Assembly: GCA_033439685.1 (NCBI GenBank)
Contig: JAUEDM010000002.1
Span: 5,146,001-5,210,000, forward strand
Length of the DNA: 64,000 nt
Direction of reading: 5' to 3'
From: Apodospora peruviana
Lineage: Eukaryota > Ascomycota > Sordariomycetes > Sordariales > Lasiosphaeriaceae
Shown here: piece by piece, positions 21,620 through 33,300 of the stretch
Position numbering within the stretch: position 1 is the first letter of the stretch
Layout of the letters: every line of letters begins with the position of its first letter
Program-made: the position numbers and the translations under genes
Notes under the pieces: model-generated
What the model saw: the letters and a program-made list of their open reading frames with translations, nothing else
Database searches by the model: none
What the model was told of the DNA's origin: nothing

Positions 21620-23710
21620 ATGGGCGAAACCGACGCCGAGGTGCACACGCACCAGCGCTCTGCCCATACTGCCACTCACGATGTCGAGAGGCAAGTTAGC
21701 AGCTCCAACATTACTACTTCCACTACCACAACCACCAGTACCACCACCGTCGGCGGGGAGCATCCGGATGCTCCCCTTGAAGATGGTGCGATGCGGGTAG
21801 AGGTGCTCGAGGAGGCCGACAGCTCGCCATCCACTCCGCGCTTCATACAGGACGAGGGATCGTGGAAGAGGTGGAAATGGGTCCCGTATCCCGTCCGGCG
21901 CTTCTGCCGCGCTGGCGTGAAGTGGGGCAAGGGGCCCGCGAGCCCGCGGGGCTTCAAGATCGAGCCACTGTTCCCACAGGTGCAGCACGCCCCCATCCTG
22001 CTGCTCGACAGGTTCGTCCCGAAGCGCACGCATAGGGTGTGGCTACTCTTTGGCTACCTGGCTGTCTGGATCGTCACCTTCGCCCTCGTCATGCGCCGGG
22101 GCCTGGCCGACTCCGAGATCGAAGGGTGGGGTCTGCCGTCGGACATAGGTTGCGGGGCCGCTTACTGGTCGTCGGGCAACGAGTGCGGGCTGGACGGGAA
22201 CAACTGCCGCCCCTTCAGCGGAAGCGGATTCGCCTTCAAGTGCCCGGCCAACTGCGCGAGTTACTCGGTGCTGAACCCGCGCGCCGTGGGAAACCAGGAG
22301 GTTCTCTACGAGCCCCTGATTGTCGGGGGCCCATCGACAGCCGACAGGGACAGCAGCGATGCGGTTTACCGGGGCGACTCGTTCATCTGCGGCGCCGCTG
22401 TCCACGCCGGCGTCATCTCGAACCTCCAAGGCGGCTGCGGCGTGGTCAAGCTGGTCGGGACACAGAGGAACTACGCCAGCTCGACGCGGAATGGGATCTC
22501 GAGCTACGGCTTCGACTCGTACTTTCCCCTTTCCATCACGTTTGAACCCGGCATCGACTGCTCGGCGCGGGATATGCGGTGGCCACTGCTTGCCATCTCG
22601 GTCGTCTTCTCGACTGTGCTGTCCCTCTTCGTCACCGCTCCAACCACCTTCTTCTTCACCATTTTCGTAGGGCTCTACTGGACCGTCGGGCTCGCAACCG
22701 ACCCGCCGACCCACGTCAATATTCCTGCCCTAATATCCCGCGAGCTCGGCAACTTCCTGCCGGCTATGCTTGCCGCCTGGGTCATGTACGACAAGATGGG
22801 CGTCCGGCGAACCCTCACGGGTCTCACAGCGCAGATCGAGAAAACGGTCCTGTGGCTCGGAGGGTTCTGGGTCGGCGCGCTAACCAACCACACGTTCGAT
22901 TTCATCCCCATCCAGCGCCTCACGCCGCACGACCTGGAGCAGCAGCCCGGGGCGCGCGCGGCGCTGGCCATCATCATCCTCGTCTTGCTCGTCATCGTGG
23001 CCTCGCAGATCTGGTTCTTCCGCCAGGAAGGCCGGCTGATCCGCTACCTTCAAGTCTACGCTCTGTTTGTCACCGGGCTCATCGTGTGTCTGGTCCTGCC
23101 CGACCTCAAGCTGCGCATCCACCACTACATCCTCGCGCTGCTGCTCCTGCCCGGCACGAGCATGCAGACCCGCCCGTCGCTGCTCTACCAGGGCATCCTG
23201 CTCGGATTTTTTGTCAACGGCATCGCGCGCTGGGGCTGGGACCCGATCCTGCAGACCGCGTACGCGCTGCAGGGCGACGCGCAGCTCGGATCGCCGCTTC
23301 CCACAATTCTCGCGCCCGTCATCGAGCTGGCGACGGAGGGGAGCAATCTGACATCGAGCATCACGTTCAGCTGGCTGGCTCCGCCGGGGGTGGAATATGA
23401 CGGCATCAGCGTGCTCGTCAACGACGTGGAGAGGTACAGGAAGTACTTTACCGACGACGGGGATCTGTCGAATAGCGGGAATGGTAACTTTACGTGGACG
23501 AGGAAGGGAAAAGTTGCGGATTTCGAGAATGAGTATTTCCGGTTTGCGTGGATGGAGGGGAGCTCGAGTGAGGATTATACCAAGGCGGGGATATGGAATC
23601 GAGAGGGCGAGTGGGTGGATATGCCGCCTGGTCCGTCGAGGGTGAGGACGAGGGCGGAAGATGTGTTGGACGGGTACTTGAGTGCTGATTTGCGGCGGAG
23701 GAAGAGATAG
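21620..23710 (+). CDS. LCCL-domain multi-pass membrane protein
   Basis: A single exon of 696 residues from the first ATG; the frame is open upstream only to GTG. The N-terminal 110 residues are hydrophilic with a Thr-rich run. One transmembrane helix lies near residues 135-155 (VWLLFGYLAVWIVTFALV). A luminal cysteine-rich LCCL domain follows (about 210-305; CPANCAS, then VYRGDSFICGAAVHAGV and GGCGVVKLVG). Then come about seven further hydrophobic helices (roughly 320-560) and a hydrophilic C-terminus ending RRRKR. This is the arrangement of fungal LCCL proteins. The LCCL domain is an extracellular cysteine-rich module named after Limulus factor C, Coch-5b2 and Lgl1. Its molecular role in fungi is unknown. 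Very high GC with no intron in 2.1 kb sets it apart from its neighbours. Confidence 0.9.
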   Translation: MGETDAEVHTHQRSAHTATHDVERQVSSSNITTSTTTTTSTTTVGGEHPDAPLEDGAMRVEVLEEADSSPSTPRFIQDEGSWKRWKWVPYPVRRFCRAGVKWGKGPASPRGFKIEPLFPQVQHAPILLLDRFVPKRTHRVWLLFGYLAVWIVTFALVMRRGLADSEIEGWGLPSDIGCGAAYWSSGNECGLDGNNCRPFSGSGFAFKCPANCASYSVLNPRAVGNQEVLYEPLIVGGPSTADRDSSDAVYRGDSFICGAAVHAGVISNLQGGCGVVKLVGTQRNYASSTRNGISSYGFDSYFPLSITFEPGIDCSARDMRWPLLAISVVFSTVLSLFVTAPTTFFFTIFVGLYWTVGLATDPPTHVNIPALISRELGNFLPAMLAAWVMYDKMGVRRTLTGLTAQIEKTVLWLGGFWVGALTNHTFDFIPIQRLTPHDLEQQPGARAALAIIILVLLVIVASQIWFFRQEGRLIRYLQVYALFVTGLIVCLVLPDLKLRIHHYILALLLLPGTSMQTRPSLLYQGILLGFFVNGIARWGWDPILQTAYALQGDAQLGSPLPTILAPVIELATEGSNLTSSITFSWLAPPGVEYDGISVLVNDVERYRKYFTDDGDLSNSGNGNFTWTRKGKVADFENEYFRFAWMEGSSSEDYTKAGIWNREGEWVDMPPGPSRVRTRAEDVLDGYLSADLRRRKR

Positions 23711-24122
23711 AGTTTTTGATATTTTTGGAGTTTTGTTGGGGCGGTGGTTGTTTTTATGGATAACTTTGTGGCGGATTTCGCTGATTTTGTTCCTGGAGAA
23801 CTGATAGATCTTTAAGACGACTGAAATATCTACATTTTATATCTACAGAAAAGCGCTAACTTCCTGATCGAGATTGCCCTTGTGTAATGTGTTCACAAGG
23901 ACCGGAGCGCTCCGTGCCTCCGGGCCCCACATGAGCTTCGGGGCGTCCTCGAACTACAACATCGGACATCGTTCCGGCATTCAAATCGGCATCATCTCTC
24001 CGCAACAAACAAACTACATACAACTTTTGTCTTGCCTATACACCGCCCAACTCCAACTAGAACCCCTGCAACCTTATTTTCTAAATAAATAAAAAGCTCA
24101 GCAGCTTAAGCAAGACAAAACA
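23711..24122. other. Intergenic region
   Basis: 3' UTR of the LCCL gene and the short promoter of the next gene, which lies on the same strand. Nothing else seen. Confidence 0.45.
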
Positions 24123-24920
24123 ATGGCCTCAATCCGCATCCCCACAGAATCAGACTTTGATTCTCTCACCCCCCAACTCACAACCTCTCTCGTCTTCCCC
24201 TCCCCACGCGAATCCACAACCGTCATCCTGATTCTCTTCCACGGCCTAGGCGACAGCGAATCCTCCTTTGCTTCATTCGCGCGCAGCCTCAACCTCCCAG
24301 GGGTCCTAGCCATCTCGGTCCGCGGAACCGCCCCCCTGCCGCCCGTTCTTGTGGGAGACCTGGACTCCTCCGGACCGGGTGGTCCTCGCCATTTCCACTG
24401 GGGCGACGACTTGCGGCTGTCCGATGGTGGTGACCTGGACACCGACCCCGGTTTCGAGAAGGCACAACACCTAATTCTCGACCGGCTTGTAGGCGAGGTG
24501 TTAATCGGAAACTGCGGGTGGGAGGTAGCTGACATTCTTCTTTTTGGCTTCGGGCAGGGCGGGTCGTTTGCCCTTGGCTTAGCGTCGAGGGTGAGGGATG
24601 GACTTAAGGTCAGTGAGCTGGAGGAGGGGAATGGGGATGAGAGGAGAGGTAAGGCGTTTAAGGGGGTGATATCGATCGGTGGACCGCTTCCAAATTCGAT
24701 GGTTCCCACTGTTAGTTCGAGGGAAAAGTCGAGGACGCCGGTGTTAATCTGTCATGGCCGGGAGAGCGAGTCGATAGACGAAGATGTTGTCGATGTTATT
24801 AAGAAAGAGTTTACGGATGTGCAAGTTGTGGAGTGGAAGAAGAAGAATGATGGGATGCCGGAGAGTAGGGAGGAGGTGTTGCCTATGATGCGGTTCTTTG
24901 CTGAGTGCCTGAGGAGTTAG
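24123..24920 (+). CDS. Serine-hydrolase-fold protein (acyl-protein thioesterase-like), probably catalytically dead
   Basis: A single exon of 265 residues. The order of strands and motifs follows the phospholipase/carboxylesterase (APT1-like) family of alpha/beta hydrolases: ILILFHGLGDSESSFASFARSL at residues 38-59, the HFHWGDD block near 99, and the nucleophile-elbow region DILLFGFGQGGSFALGLA near 137-154. In active members the elbow is GFSQGG. Here the serine position is Gly (GFGQGG). The C-terminal region, where the catalytic GHxV/GHEI histidine should lie, reads KKNDGMPESREEVLPM. Both serine and histidine therefore appear lost although the fold is kept, suggesting a pseudoenzyme with a binding or regulatory role. 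Fold confident; role unknown. Confidence 0.82.
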   Translation: MASIRIPTESDFDSLTPQLTTSLVFPSPRESTTVILILFHGLGDSESSFASFARSLNLPGVLAISVRGTAPLPPVLVGDLDSSGPGGPRHFHWGDDLRLSDGGDLDTDPGFEKAQHLILDRLVGEVLIGNCGWEVADILLFGFGQGGSFALGLASRVRDGLKVSELEEGNGDERRGKAFKGVISIGGPLPNSMVPTVSSREKSRTPVLICHGRESESIDEDVVDVIKKEFTDVQVVEWKKKNDGMPESREEVLPMMRFFAECLRS

Positions 24921-25351
24921 GTAGTAAGCTGATGATGAATAGGGGGGTCAGGAGTCGGGATGAAGAGATATTGAGCCGGTTAGATGGCCGTGTCTCTATC
25001 TTCATTATCCACTGGAACTAATTATGGATGACTTAGTCATCTGGAGCGGCCAATCATATATTTGATCTGTCAAGAGGCTCGGTCACTGATGAAGGCTACT
25101 CTTCTACTCACTAATTCGAGTTGCCCCGAGTAACACCTAGAGCAGTCTGGGGTATCTTCTTTACTTTGCCCGACTATATGCTTCGATTCATCACAAGATC
25201 CTCGATGGGGTTATCACATGATCTCTCACGCTTTTTCTGATTTCGAGAAGGAAAAGGCGGTCTGTTCTGAACTCTGCCTCTGCATCAACAACCAGTTCCA
25301 ACTCCTCGTGATCAAAACATACACACAACAACATACACACAACAACATACA
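24921..25351. other. Intergenic region
   Basis: Spacer between two same-strand genes, with a short tandem CACACAACAACATA-type repeat just before the next ATG (about 25318-25348), probably in the 5' UTR. Confidence 0.4.
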
Positions 25352-26305
25352 ATGTCATTACCAAACCATCTCATTATTGTTTGCGGCCATGGAATCTGGA
25401 AAGGAGGACCCAAGAATGGCTGGGACGAAGCGGAGTGGCTGATTGAGAGCTACAAGCAAGGCGAAACACCAACCTTTATTGAGCACATCAAGGCCGGTGT
25501 GCGAGCCCTTAGTGAAGATAAGCGTGCCCTTTTGGTGTTTTCGGGGTAAATAAGCTCTGATTTTCTTGTCTATTACCTCCTTCCTGTTTGTCTTCTCCAG
25601 ATCAGTATTTAGCCAGCCCGCTCTTTCATGGTCATTCCCATTATTCACCTATTCTTCTCTTCTTGATCATCTACCCGGGTACATATCTAATCCACCAACC
25701 GCAGCGGCTCAACCCGCCCAGAGACAAGACTTTCCGAAGCGCAGAGCTACCACAATCTAGCAATAGCAAACTCCTATTTCGGCTTCTTGTCTTCTGGCGA
25801 CGAGGCAGAATCGCGAATCCTAGCCGAGGAGCGCGCGTTGGACTCATACTACAACATCGTTTTCTCTCTCATTGAGTTCTGGCGCTTTACTGGTCACAGG
25901 ACGTGGCCCGAACACGTCACTATCGTCAGCCATGGGTTCAAGCGCGCGCGTCTGGTCGACGCTCACTGCTGTGGTGCCATCGGGTTCCCACCGGATCGTG
26001 TGGCATTTATCGGCATCAACCCTCCCGGGATGGAGGAGGTCACAAATGAAGGAAGAGGAACCGGGAATATGAAAGCAGACGCCATGCGCGGCGTGCAGTT
26101 GGCGATCGGGCAGTGGGCCAAGGATCCGCACGGCGTGGGCGAGGAGCTGACTGGGAAGAGGCGGGCGAGAAATTGCTGGAAGGTGGACCAGGGGATGTTT
26201 CGCGACTACGAGGAGCAGTCGCTCAGCGGAGTCGATGTTCAGGTGTTGCCAGATGGAACAGAAGCCCTGCTTGACGATGGAAGTCGTCCCTGGAACAAGG
26301 CATAG
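25352..26305 (+). CDS. DUF218 family protein (YdcF-like, eukaryotic type)
   Basis: Two exons, 25352-25545 and 25705-26305, give 264 residues. The opening NHLIIVCGHGIWKGG followed by a DEAEWLIESYK segment and SGGSTRPETRLSEAQSY is the signature of DUF218 proteins of the SPAC57A10.07 type. The later EERALDSYYNIVFSLIEFWRFTG and VTIVSHGFKRARLVDAH (the conserved H-x-K/R-R motif) also match. The family has a Rossmann-like fold; bacterial YdcF binds S-adenosylmethionine, but no activity is known for the fungal group. The acceptor was chosen because it restores the GGxTRPE motif in frame. It converges on the next gene with 81 bp between stops, so the 3' UTRs probably overlap. Confidence 0.88.
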
Positions 26306-26386
26306 AAATGCATGTGGGAACCATGATTTCATGAATACATGTCTTTGTATTTGAAGAGGTAAATTTGAAGCGATGTTTTGTTCATA

Positions 26387-27586
26387 TCAAATCTTTGAAC
26401 TCCTCGCTTCTTCCCTACCGGCATGGGCATCGGCAGCAGCGTCCTCTCCGCTCGCAGTCACAACCTCATCTATGATAAACGAAACAGCATCATCTACCAT
26501 CTCGGCGCTGAATTCGTGGCCGATACTGGGGTAGACCTTATCCGTGACAGATATCCGTTCGACTTTGAACTGAGAGCCGGTCGCCTCCTTGAACCATCGA
26601 AGGAACGGCTCGCCGCAGGAATACGGCACCAGTCTATCGTCGGCTCCCGAGCAAAGCAGGAACTTCTTTTCGTGCAGCCGATCATGCAATATTTGCTTCT
26701 GTTTCGCCTGGTCTGTAGGCGACGACGACGTAGCGTCGTCCGGGACGTCAGAAGTGCCGAAGAAGATACCCTTTGGGTCGAATTTCAGGCAAGCATCTAC
26801 TAATGACTGGGGGAATTCCTTGCTGCCGAGAAATGATGCGCCGCTCCCGTCCGTGATCTTGGACCTTTTGGCGCGGTGGGAGAGCATGGCTGGTTATGGG
26901 GACTGTGTCAGAGATAGATATCCGAGTGATGAACAGAGTAGCACTTTACCCATAAAATCAGGACAGCCGATGACGACCACGCCAGCACGTATCCTGGGGT
27001 CGGCAAACATCAGCTGCCACACGCTGTGGCCGCCCATGGAGACGCCCAGAGCGACATGGTGGTCGATTTCTCGGTGGTCGGACTCGTGAAAAAGGTAACC
27101 CCCTATTGCATCCCTATTTGTTCATGTCAATCAACACTAACCCCTTTTCTTTCTTCCACCCCAAAGTCAAAGACAGGTTACCTACAGCAAAACAATCTGA
27201 TCAGCCACCGCCCCGGAAACCGCCCCAAACATGTCCTGCGCGTGCGTCGCGTTCCCCTGCTTCCACGACTCGTTCGCCTTCTCATGCACAAGTCTCGTCC
27301 CGTGATTCCTCGCGTCGGACGCGAGCGCAATCAAGCCCCTTTTTTGTGCCGCAGCACCATGGCAATTCCACGCCCCTACGCAGCGCGCCGCAATGTCGGC
27401 CATGTTGTCCTTGCTTCGCAGACGCCCGTGATGCAGCCACAGACACGAGACGCGAGACGCGGTCGGCGCCACCTCGTCGAGACCGTACACGTCGACGAGC
27501 AGGCCGGCTACATGAATTGTGCGCTTCGAGACCTGCGGCGCCGGTGTTGCCAGGGCCGGGATGGCGTTTAGTTCCTCTGCCGCCAT
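26387..27586 (-). CDS. Alpha/beta hydrolase (prolyl-oligopeptidase/dienelactone-hydrolase-like fold)
   Basis: Three exons, 27586-27186, 27113-26950 and 26889-26387, give 355 residues. The fold is that of a soluble alpha/beta hydrolase: an early strand with CLWLHHGRLRSK, oxyanion-type DARNHG, the nucleophile elbow LGVSMGGHS (Ser near residue 160), an acid region DDRLVPYSC, and a late His in YPSIGHEFSAEMVDDAV. A full Ser-Asp-His triad is therefore present, unlike the hydrolase homologue at 24123. Introns were placed to join HAQDMFGAVSG through YLFHESDHREIDHH to GCPDFMAMLSH; the first donor (GTAGGT) lies inside the apparent stop codon of the unspliced frame. The C-terminus ends SKI, a possible peroxisomal PTS1. 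Substrate unknown; no secretion signal. Confidence 0.85.
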
Positions 27587-29349
27587 ATTGTCTTTTGCTT
27601 TTTGAGATTAAATGTTCTGGTTTGTTGGTTGGGTTTCGGGTACTGTACCAAGCAGGTAAGGATGGGTTCAGTTTCCGTCTCGTTACCACATGGAACTTGA
27701 ATGGTCAGTTGATCTGATATGAGATCGGATCAAATCAAAGAACCGGGCAAGGTGTCGGGTCCGGAAAACGTGACGAAACGCCGCGCTCCGGTACGTGGAA
27801 ACCTTCAGGTTATGATGCCCGGACGTGGGGGAGTACAGGAAAGATGAGATCAGAGATACTGTTAAACCCTCATCTCCTTCAAGACCGAAATTCGGTATGC
27901 ATAAAATACAACAGCTGAAGATAATCAGAAATACCTAGAATTTCTCTACGATTCCAACAAAGATGGGATACCAGATCAGATCAGGAAGCAGCTGAGGGAC
28001 CAGCCGAGGATCTGACTAACCCGCCCAGGATTGCCCCGCGCCGAGCGCTGCTGTGGGGGGTCGCACTAGAACCCCGCCGCTTCTAAATCTGAACCCGTCG
28101 TCGCGCGCAGCGGCCGCCGTGGCTCCTGGCGCCGACAGGTAGGAAAATCCAGAGCGACCCGACTACTCGGCTTAGGGTACCCCTGCAATCTCAACTCAGG
28201 AACTCAAAGTTCAGAGGGAACCCGGAGCATAAGGGATGATGGAAAATGTAATATTTTCTTTGTATATAATTCTCCAGTTGCCAGGGTCGGTATATGTTAT
28301 TGCCCCTTTGGGTGGCACTTACACGCAATCCCCCTTGCGTATCCCTCGTCGTGGCTTAGCTGCCATGGAGTCCACAATTGTCGCCTTCTCAGGCTTCAAC
28401 TATCCTGCCTAAGGCAATTAACCACCCAAAACTCAGCCTCGCATACCTAAGGTACTCGGACAAGAACACAGCGAAACAATGCGATAAGGCTGTAAAAACG
28501 TAAGTGCAGACATTGTCGTCGCCGCCGCAAGGTGTCGTACGTCAATCCGATGATGTGGTCTGACCTACCGAGCCACCCATCAGACAACCATCTTACTTAG
28601 AAAACGGAATACGAATGATCAGGCAACACGAGGAAGGACGGAAAACGAGGGAATGAGTTAGTTTGATTGTTTGTGTGGGTTTTCATATTCACGGCGAGGG
28701 GTTGAGTGTTCTAATTACATTTCCATTCCTCCTCCAGACCCGGTTCATCTGTCCATCCATCCATCTGGTGAAATAACGATGATGCAAGAAAATGGTCATC
28801 CAGTCTACCTATCCCAAGTTCCACCGCCACCAGAAAGACCTCTTTCCATTCATAGATGCCCGAAAATAAAAGAGAGTAACTCAATGACGGGACGAGAGGA
28901 GCTATCACCACCAAGGAGAAGCGACGTCTGAAAAAGTCAGAGAAAATAATAACAACGCCGATGATCCATCCATCCTTTTCCCACCATTCATCAGATGTAT
29001 ATATGCTTTGGTATTTCGCAACGCCCAAACCATCCATCCAAACCCAAAGATAAGAACAAAATATATGAACCGTCAAAAAGCATCGCCGCGCCTAGTCAAA
29101 TGCCCTGAAACTCCTCCATGCATGCCATGCTCAATGATGAATCGCAAAAAGTACAGACGAGAGGGGAATCATTATTGCAAAGAAAGGAAAATGACCAGAA
29201 AGAACTTCAAAAACATCGTAGTAGTAGTGAAAGGGTGTCCAAGGTAATAGCGTGAGATCTGTTGTTCAGTCTGATCCAGGGGATTGCAGCCCTGTAAAGA
29301 CCACCGCAGCGGAATCAGACATATCCAATGTGTCGTCACAAGATGTTTC
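27587..29349. other. Intergenic region, 1.8 kb
   Basis: Promoter of the alpha/beta hydrolase and 3' UTR of the zinc-finger gene. It contains ACCTAAGG/ACCTAG-type oligomers and a CCATCCATCC microrepeat near 28755. No gene recognised on either strand. Confidence 0.45.
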
Positions 29350-30378
29350 CTAAATCATCGTCGCTGTCGGCAACGCCGCTGTCTGGGCCTGGACTGCCAT
29401 ACGAGCTGCGACCTGGTTCGTGAGCTGTGCAATCTTCTGCATCATCGCCACGGTCTGCAGGTTCTGCGCGTTGACCTGCTTCTTCAGTTCTTCGTTTTCT
29501 TGCCGCATCCGCTTGAGCTCCTCGCGCAGCTCGGCAATACCGCTCTCCTCCGGCTCCCGCTTGCGCTTCTGGCCGACCATCGCGACTGCGACGACTGCGG
29601 CTGCTGTATCGCTTGCGGCATCGTCCGTCTCGCCTTCCGTCCCATTTGGCGCACCATTTTGCGTGTGGACCCGCCGCTGGTGCTCGTTTAGGTTCTCCAG
29701 CCGGGAGAATCCCTTGCCGGTGTGACGCTTGCAGTTGATATGCGGGCAGTAGAATGAGTTTTTGGGACCGCCGTGTTTCCCGTGCACCTCCCTCTCGTGC
29801 CTAAGGAGCCCACCGGAATACGTGAATCCCGGCAGCTTCTCACAGCCCTCGGCGGCGCACTTGTACGGTCGGTCGTGTTTATCCATATGTTTGCTGTGGA
29901 ACCAAGTTAGTGAACCTGTGCAGGCACGCGCGCAGGGCATGGGATGATCTTACTTCCACTCGCATTTGCGACCAAATTCTCTCACATCCTCGGCGCAGTC
30001 CGGCCAAGAACACACATACTTGCCCTCCGCATTCTTTACCACCGCACGGTCTGGCTTGGGAATGGCCTTGATGCGTTGCGGAGTCGTCGCAGTTGGCGAT
30101 CCATCTTTCGGGGGTGACGGTAAACTTTCGAGGTGAGGCTCTTCAACGCGATGGTCTTCGAGCTGGGTATCTTCAAGCCGGTGGTCGTCTGTATCGACGA
30201 AGGCAGTTGAGGGCGCATTAAATGTTGCGATGGTTGCTAGGTTAGAGACGACGGAGTCGGTCGGGTCTGCAAAGCGCTCAGAGTCTGGCGCAGTGTCGTG
30301 GTGATCATCATCGAGGCTTGGGTAGAAGGCCTGGCTGCTACCATCATGTGGGTAGCGAGCCTCGTACACAACGCTCAT
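29350..30378 (-). CDS. C2H2 zinc-finger protein with C-terminal coiled coil (probable transcription factor)
   Basis: Two exons, 30378-29954 and 29893-29350, give 322 residues from the first ATG (MSVVYEARYPHDG). The N-terminal 120 residues are acidic and low-complexity. Three C2H2-like fingers follow: CSWPDC...H-M-D-K-H spanning the intron, CAAEGC...LLRHEREVH, and CPHINC...LNEHQRRVH. Spacing is looser than in classical TFIIIA fingers, as often in fungal regulators. A basic KRKREP patch (nuclear localisation candidate) and a heptad-like coiled coil (LREELKRMRQENEELKKQV, then MMQKIAQLTNQV) close the protein, suggesting dimerisation. The intron sits inside finger 1, so the first finger appears only after splicing. 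Target genes unknown. Confidence 0.85.
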
Positions 30379-33300
30379 CGTGCCCGGGATACGCGTCGCC
30401 GTGCACGACGCGGGACTCGAAGGCTGCAATGTTGTAGGTTGGGCTGAAGAAAAAGTATTTGGGGGCGGTTAAGGTTCCTGCAGGTCGCGAGTTCAAATCG
30501 GGGGCCGGGTCAGGTATGTATAGTAGGTATGTATCGCAGATCGTGGGTATACGACGCTTTAAGGCGAGTGGCACTTAGACGGGATGGCTTGTCAACGCAA
30601 GCACGCGCGTGGTGGGTGGAAAGAAGAGTGCCTGAATTTTGAGGTGTGACACGTCGTTGGTAAATGGAATTCTAGGCTGCGCGAGGTAGCTTGGGGTCCG
30701 GTAGGCAGACAGGGCTCAGTCAGTGGCGCAGCAGGACGGGGCGTTTGTCATCCGTCCATTCAGCTCGTGGAAGTCGCTGGTAATAAAACAATAGGAAAGT
30801 GGGGAACTGTGCCCAGCAACACGTGACAGCCCGTCTCTTCGGTGTGGTACCGGCGACCAACTGGGACTAGTGGCTGGGCGGTTAGATGAAACTGATGTGG
30901 GCGAGTTCCGTGAGGTCGGCTCAGCTTCTTCCACGCCAAATTCAAGTGCCAACACAGCAACGGGCTGATTCATGCCAACAATACCTCCGGACCATGATAT
31001 ATAAAATTCTAAACAGCGACTGCGGACGTCTGTGGCTCTATTAGTCTTCTTTATCGGCCACTTAGGCGGTGGAAATGACTCGATGAGAGCTACCCGATTC
31101 TGACACGGCCGGCGCGGGAGTAATTGAGGCAGCCAGGACCGCAACACGCGCAACTAGCTCACGAGTGAGTCACCCAAACCGACGCACCCGCGGAAGTCGC
31201 AAGGCTGCAACAGCCTCCCCTCCCACCTTTGGTCACCATGCCACCCGCCGTTCCTGGATGATCAATAAATATCTGCTCGTCGTTAGCGCCAGCGCCCAAA
31301 GTTTCCGCCTCAGCTCGCACTGCAGGCCTTGAATGACCATACGCTGTTGCCGCTCGGCAGCTATTCCTTCAGGGGCCTCCTCAGTCCTCATTTATATTAG
31401 GCTATCAGCCTCTCGGTTAGGTTCTCCGACTGTTGGGACTCGAAAGGCACCCAACGCTGTCCCAGGCAACCCAACCCAAGTCCAAGGTGAAACGGTGAAC
31501 TTACTTGGAACCAAGAGTCTTGGCAGGTTGTTGACGCCTATCCGTCTACCCGTCCTCATGACAACAACCCCTTCAACCCCTGTTATTTACTGATGACTGG
31601 CATCTGTAAGGTAGACATTGCACGACTGTGCGATGCTCAGAAGAGAGTACTTCACTGTCATAACTCGGTGATGACTATTGCTGATGCCGGTCCGGACAAA
31701 AGAACTGCTGTCTGATATGCCTCAACGGTTCAGACTGTCCAGGGTACCGTATTTCCTTTCCTGTCTTCTGCACACTTTGAGTCCTACAGTTCTCCACCCA
31801 CAGCAGACAACGACAGAGTCTCGAAAGTTATTTCCAAACGCAGTCGACATGTGATGGCCTGTCTTCGACCAGCAGGTCCTAGTTCTCTCCAGCAATGTTC
31901 TGGTAAACATCTGAGTCGAGACGTGGCTGGCACAGGATGTCTGGACAGAATGTCCTGCATCCCTTGGTTGCCTAACAGCAAGTTCTGGAAGTATGCTTCA
32001 GAGCATCTCGCGGACCATGAAGATCATCAACCGGTGAGGTAGTGGCACGGAATGGACGGTAAGTTCTTCCCAGAAACAAGATGTCTTGCGCAATATCTGC
32101 AAGCATGATCTCTTCGAGTGCTTTCCTGCTAGGCAGGCAACCACCTTCGGCTTTTCGAGAGAGGTTGGCCACCTATATTCAGATAAGGTGGTTTGGTAGT
32201 GCCCAAACAGAAGCTTGTTAGGGTTCTTTCGGTGACTGTCAACTGTCAAGTGTCGCTGTCACTTTCTGCTTCTGCTTTCCATAGGACATCTCCAGGTTCC
32301 AGCGCGGTGCCTCTCGATGGCGCACTTACGCCGGTGAGTCACTAAAGCCCACTTGACTTGTGCCCCTGGGACTGTGAAGTGCAGAAGGCATCGCAGGAGG
32401 AGCACACGCCCTTCGTAAGGCGATATGTCCGTGTAGTTCGCCCCCCGCAGTCAAGTGGGTAAGGGGAGCTCGCGGTCAAGACGCGAACGCGTAGCTTATA
32501 ACACGCGTCTTCCATTCATACATTCTTTGGCCGCGTCCCATCCTTTGGTGCCTAGCGGAGAAAAATCCAGGTTGCACTGGGAGCCAATATCGGACGAACA
32601 GGTTGTAACCGACGATATTCGGACGATATTCGGATGTTTCGGAGGTAAGGATGTGGCATTACTTCCTCGTTCTTCAGGCAAGCAATGTGGCAAACATCTG
32701 CCAGGAATAGGAATGGTGGTGACTGTACCTAAGTAGGTAGACTTCAAATATACCACCATACCCGGGAAAAAATACTGATACAGCCAGTTCGATTGATGTT
32801 TGATGGAGAACAAGTATGATTCGAGCACGATGCTGATACACCAAATTCGACGTTGGATGAAGCCGAGTTGAGATATAAATCAGGAGTTTTATGGCTTATG
32901 CTCCAAACTCTCACCTCAGGCAGTGAGGCAGCAACCTGTGCAGGTGTATGCGGAATACAAGTGCACTTGTGTCTCCCCGCATACCGTACGTAATATGCAA
33001 CCACTGCACAATACCACAGCCACACTCAGTGTTCGTCCCGTCTACCTATTCGCACGCCGAAGCCTCCTTTCCTCTACTCGTCCTTTACCCCCACGTGCCA
33101 AACCAGTACAGGATAAGCATCCTGATTTGGTAATAGTCAATGAGAAGCGTTTTTCGGGACGAACCTGTGGTAAAAGTCTCGGGCCGGTAAAAGACTTTTC
33201 TGGCAAACGGCCGACCAACCACTGACCCCGGACAACCTGAGAACACCGAAAAGCCGGGCATCATCTACGCTATCATATCAGAAGATAAAATATTGACTCT

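Noticed and set aside
22043..23400. Several 200-270-codon frames overlapping the LCCL gene on both strands
   Set aside because: High GC removes stop codons in all frames; only the sense frame shows helices and the LCCL cysteines.
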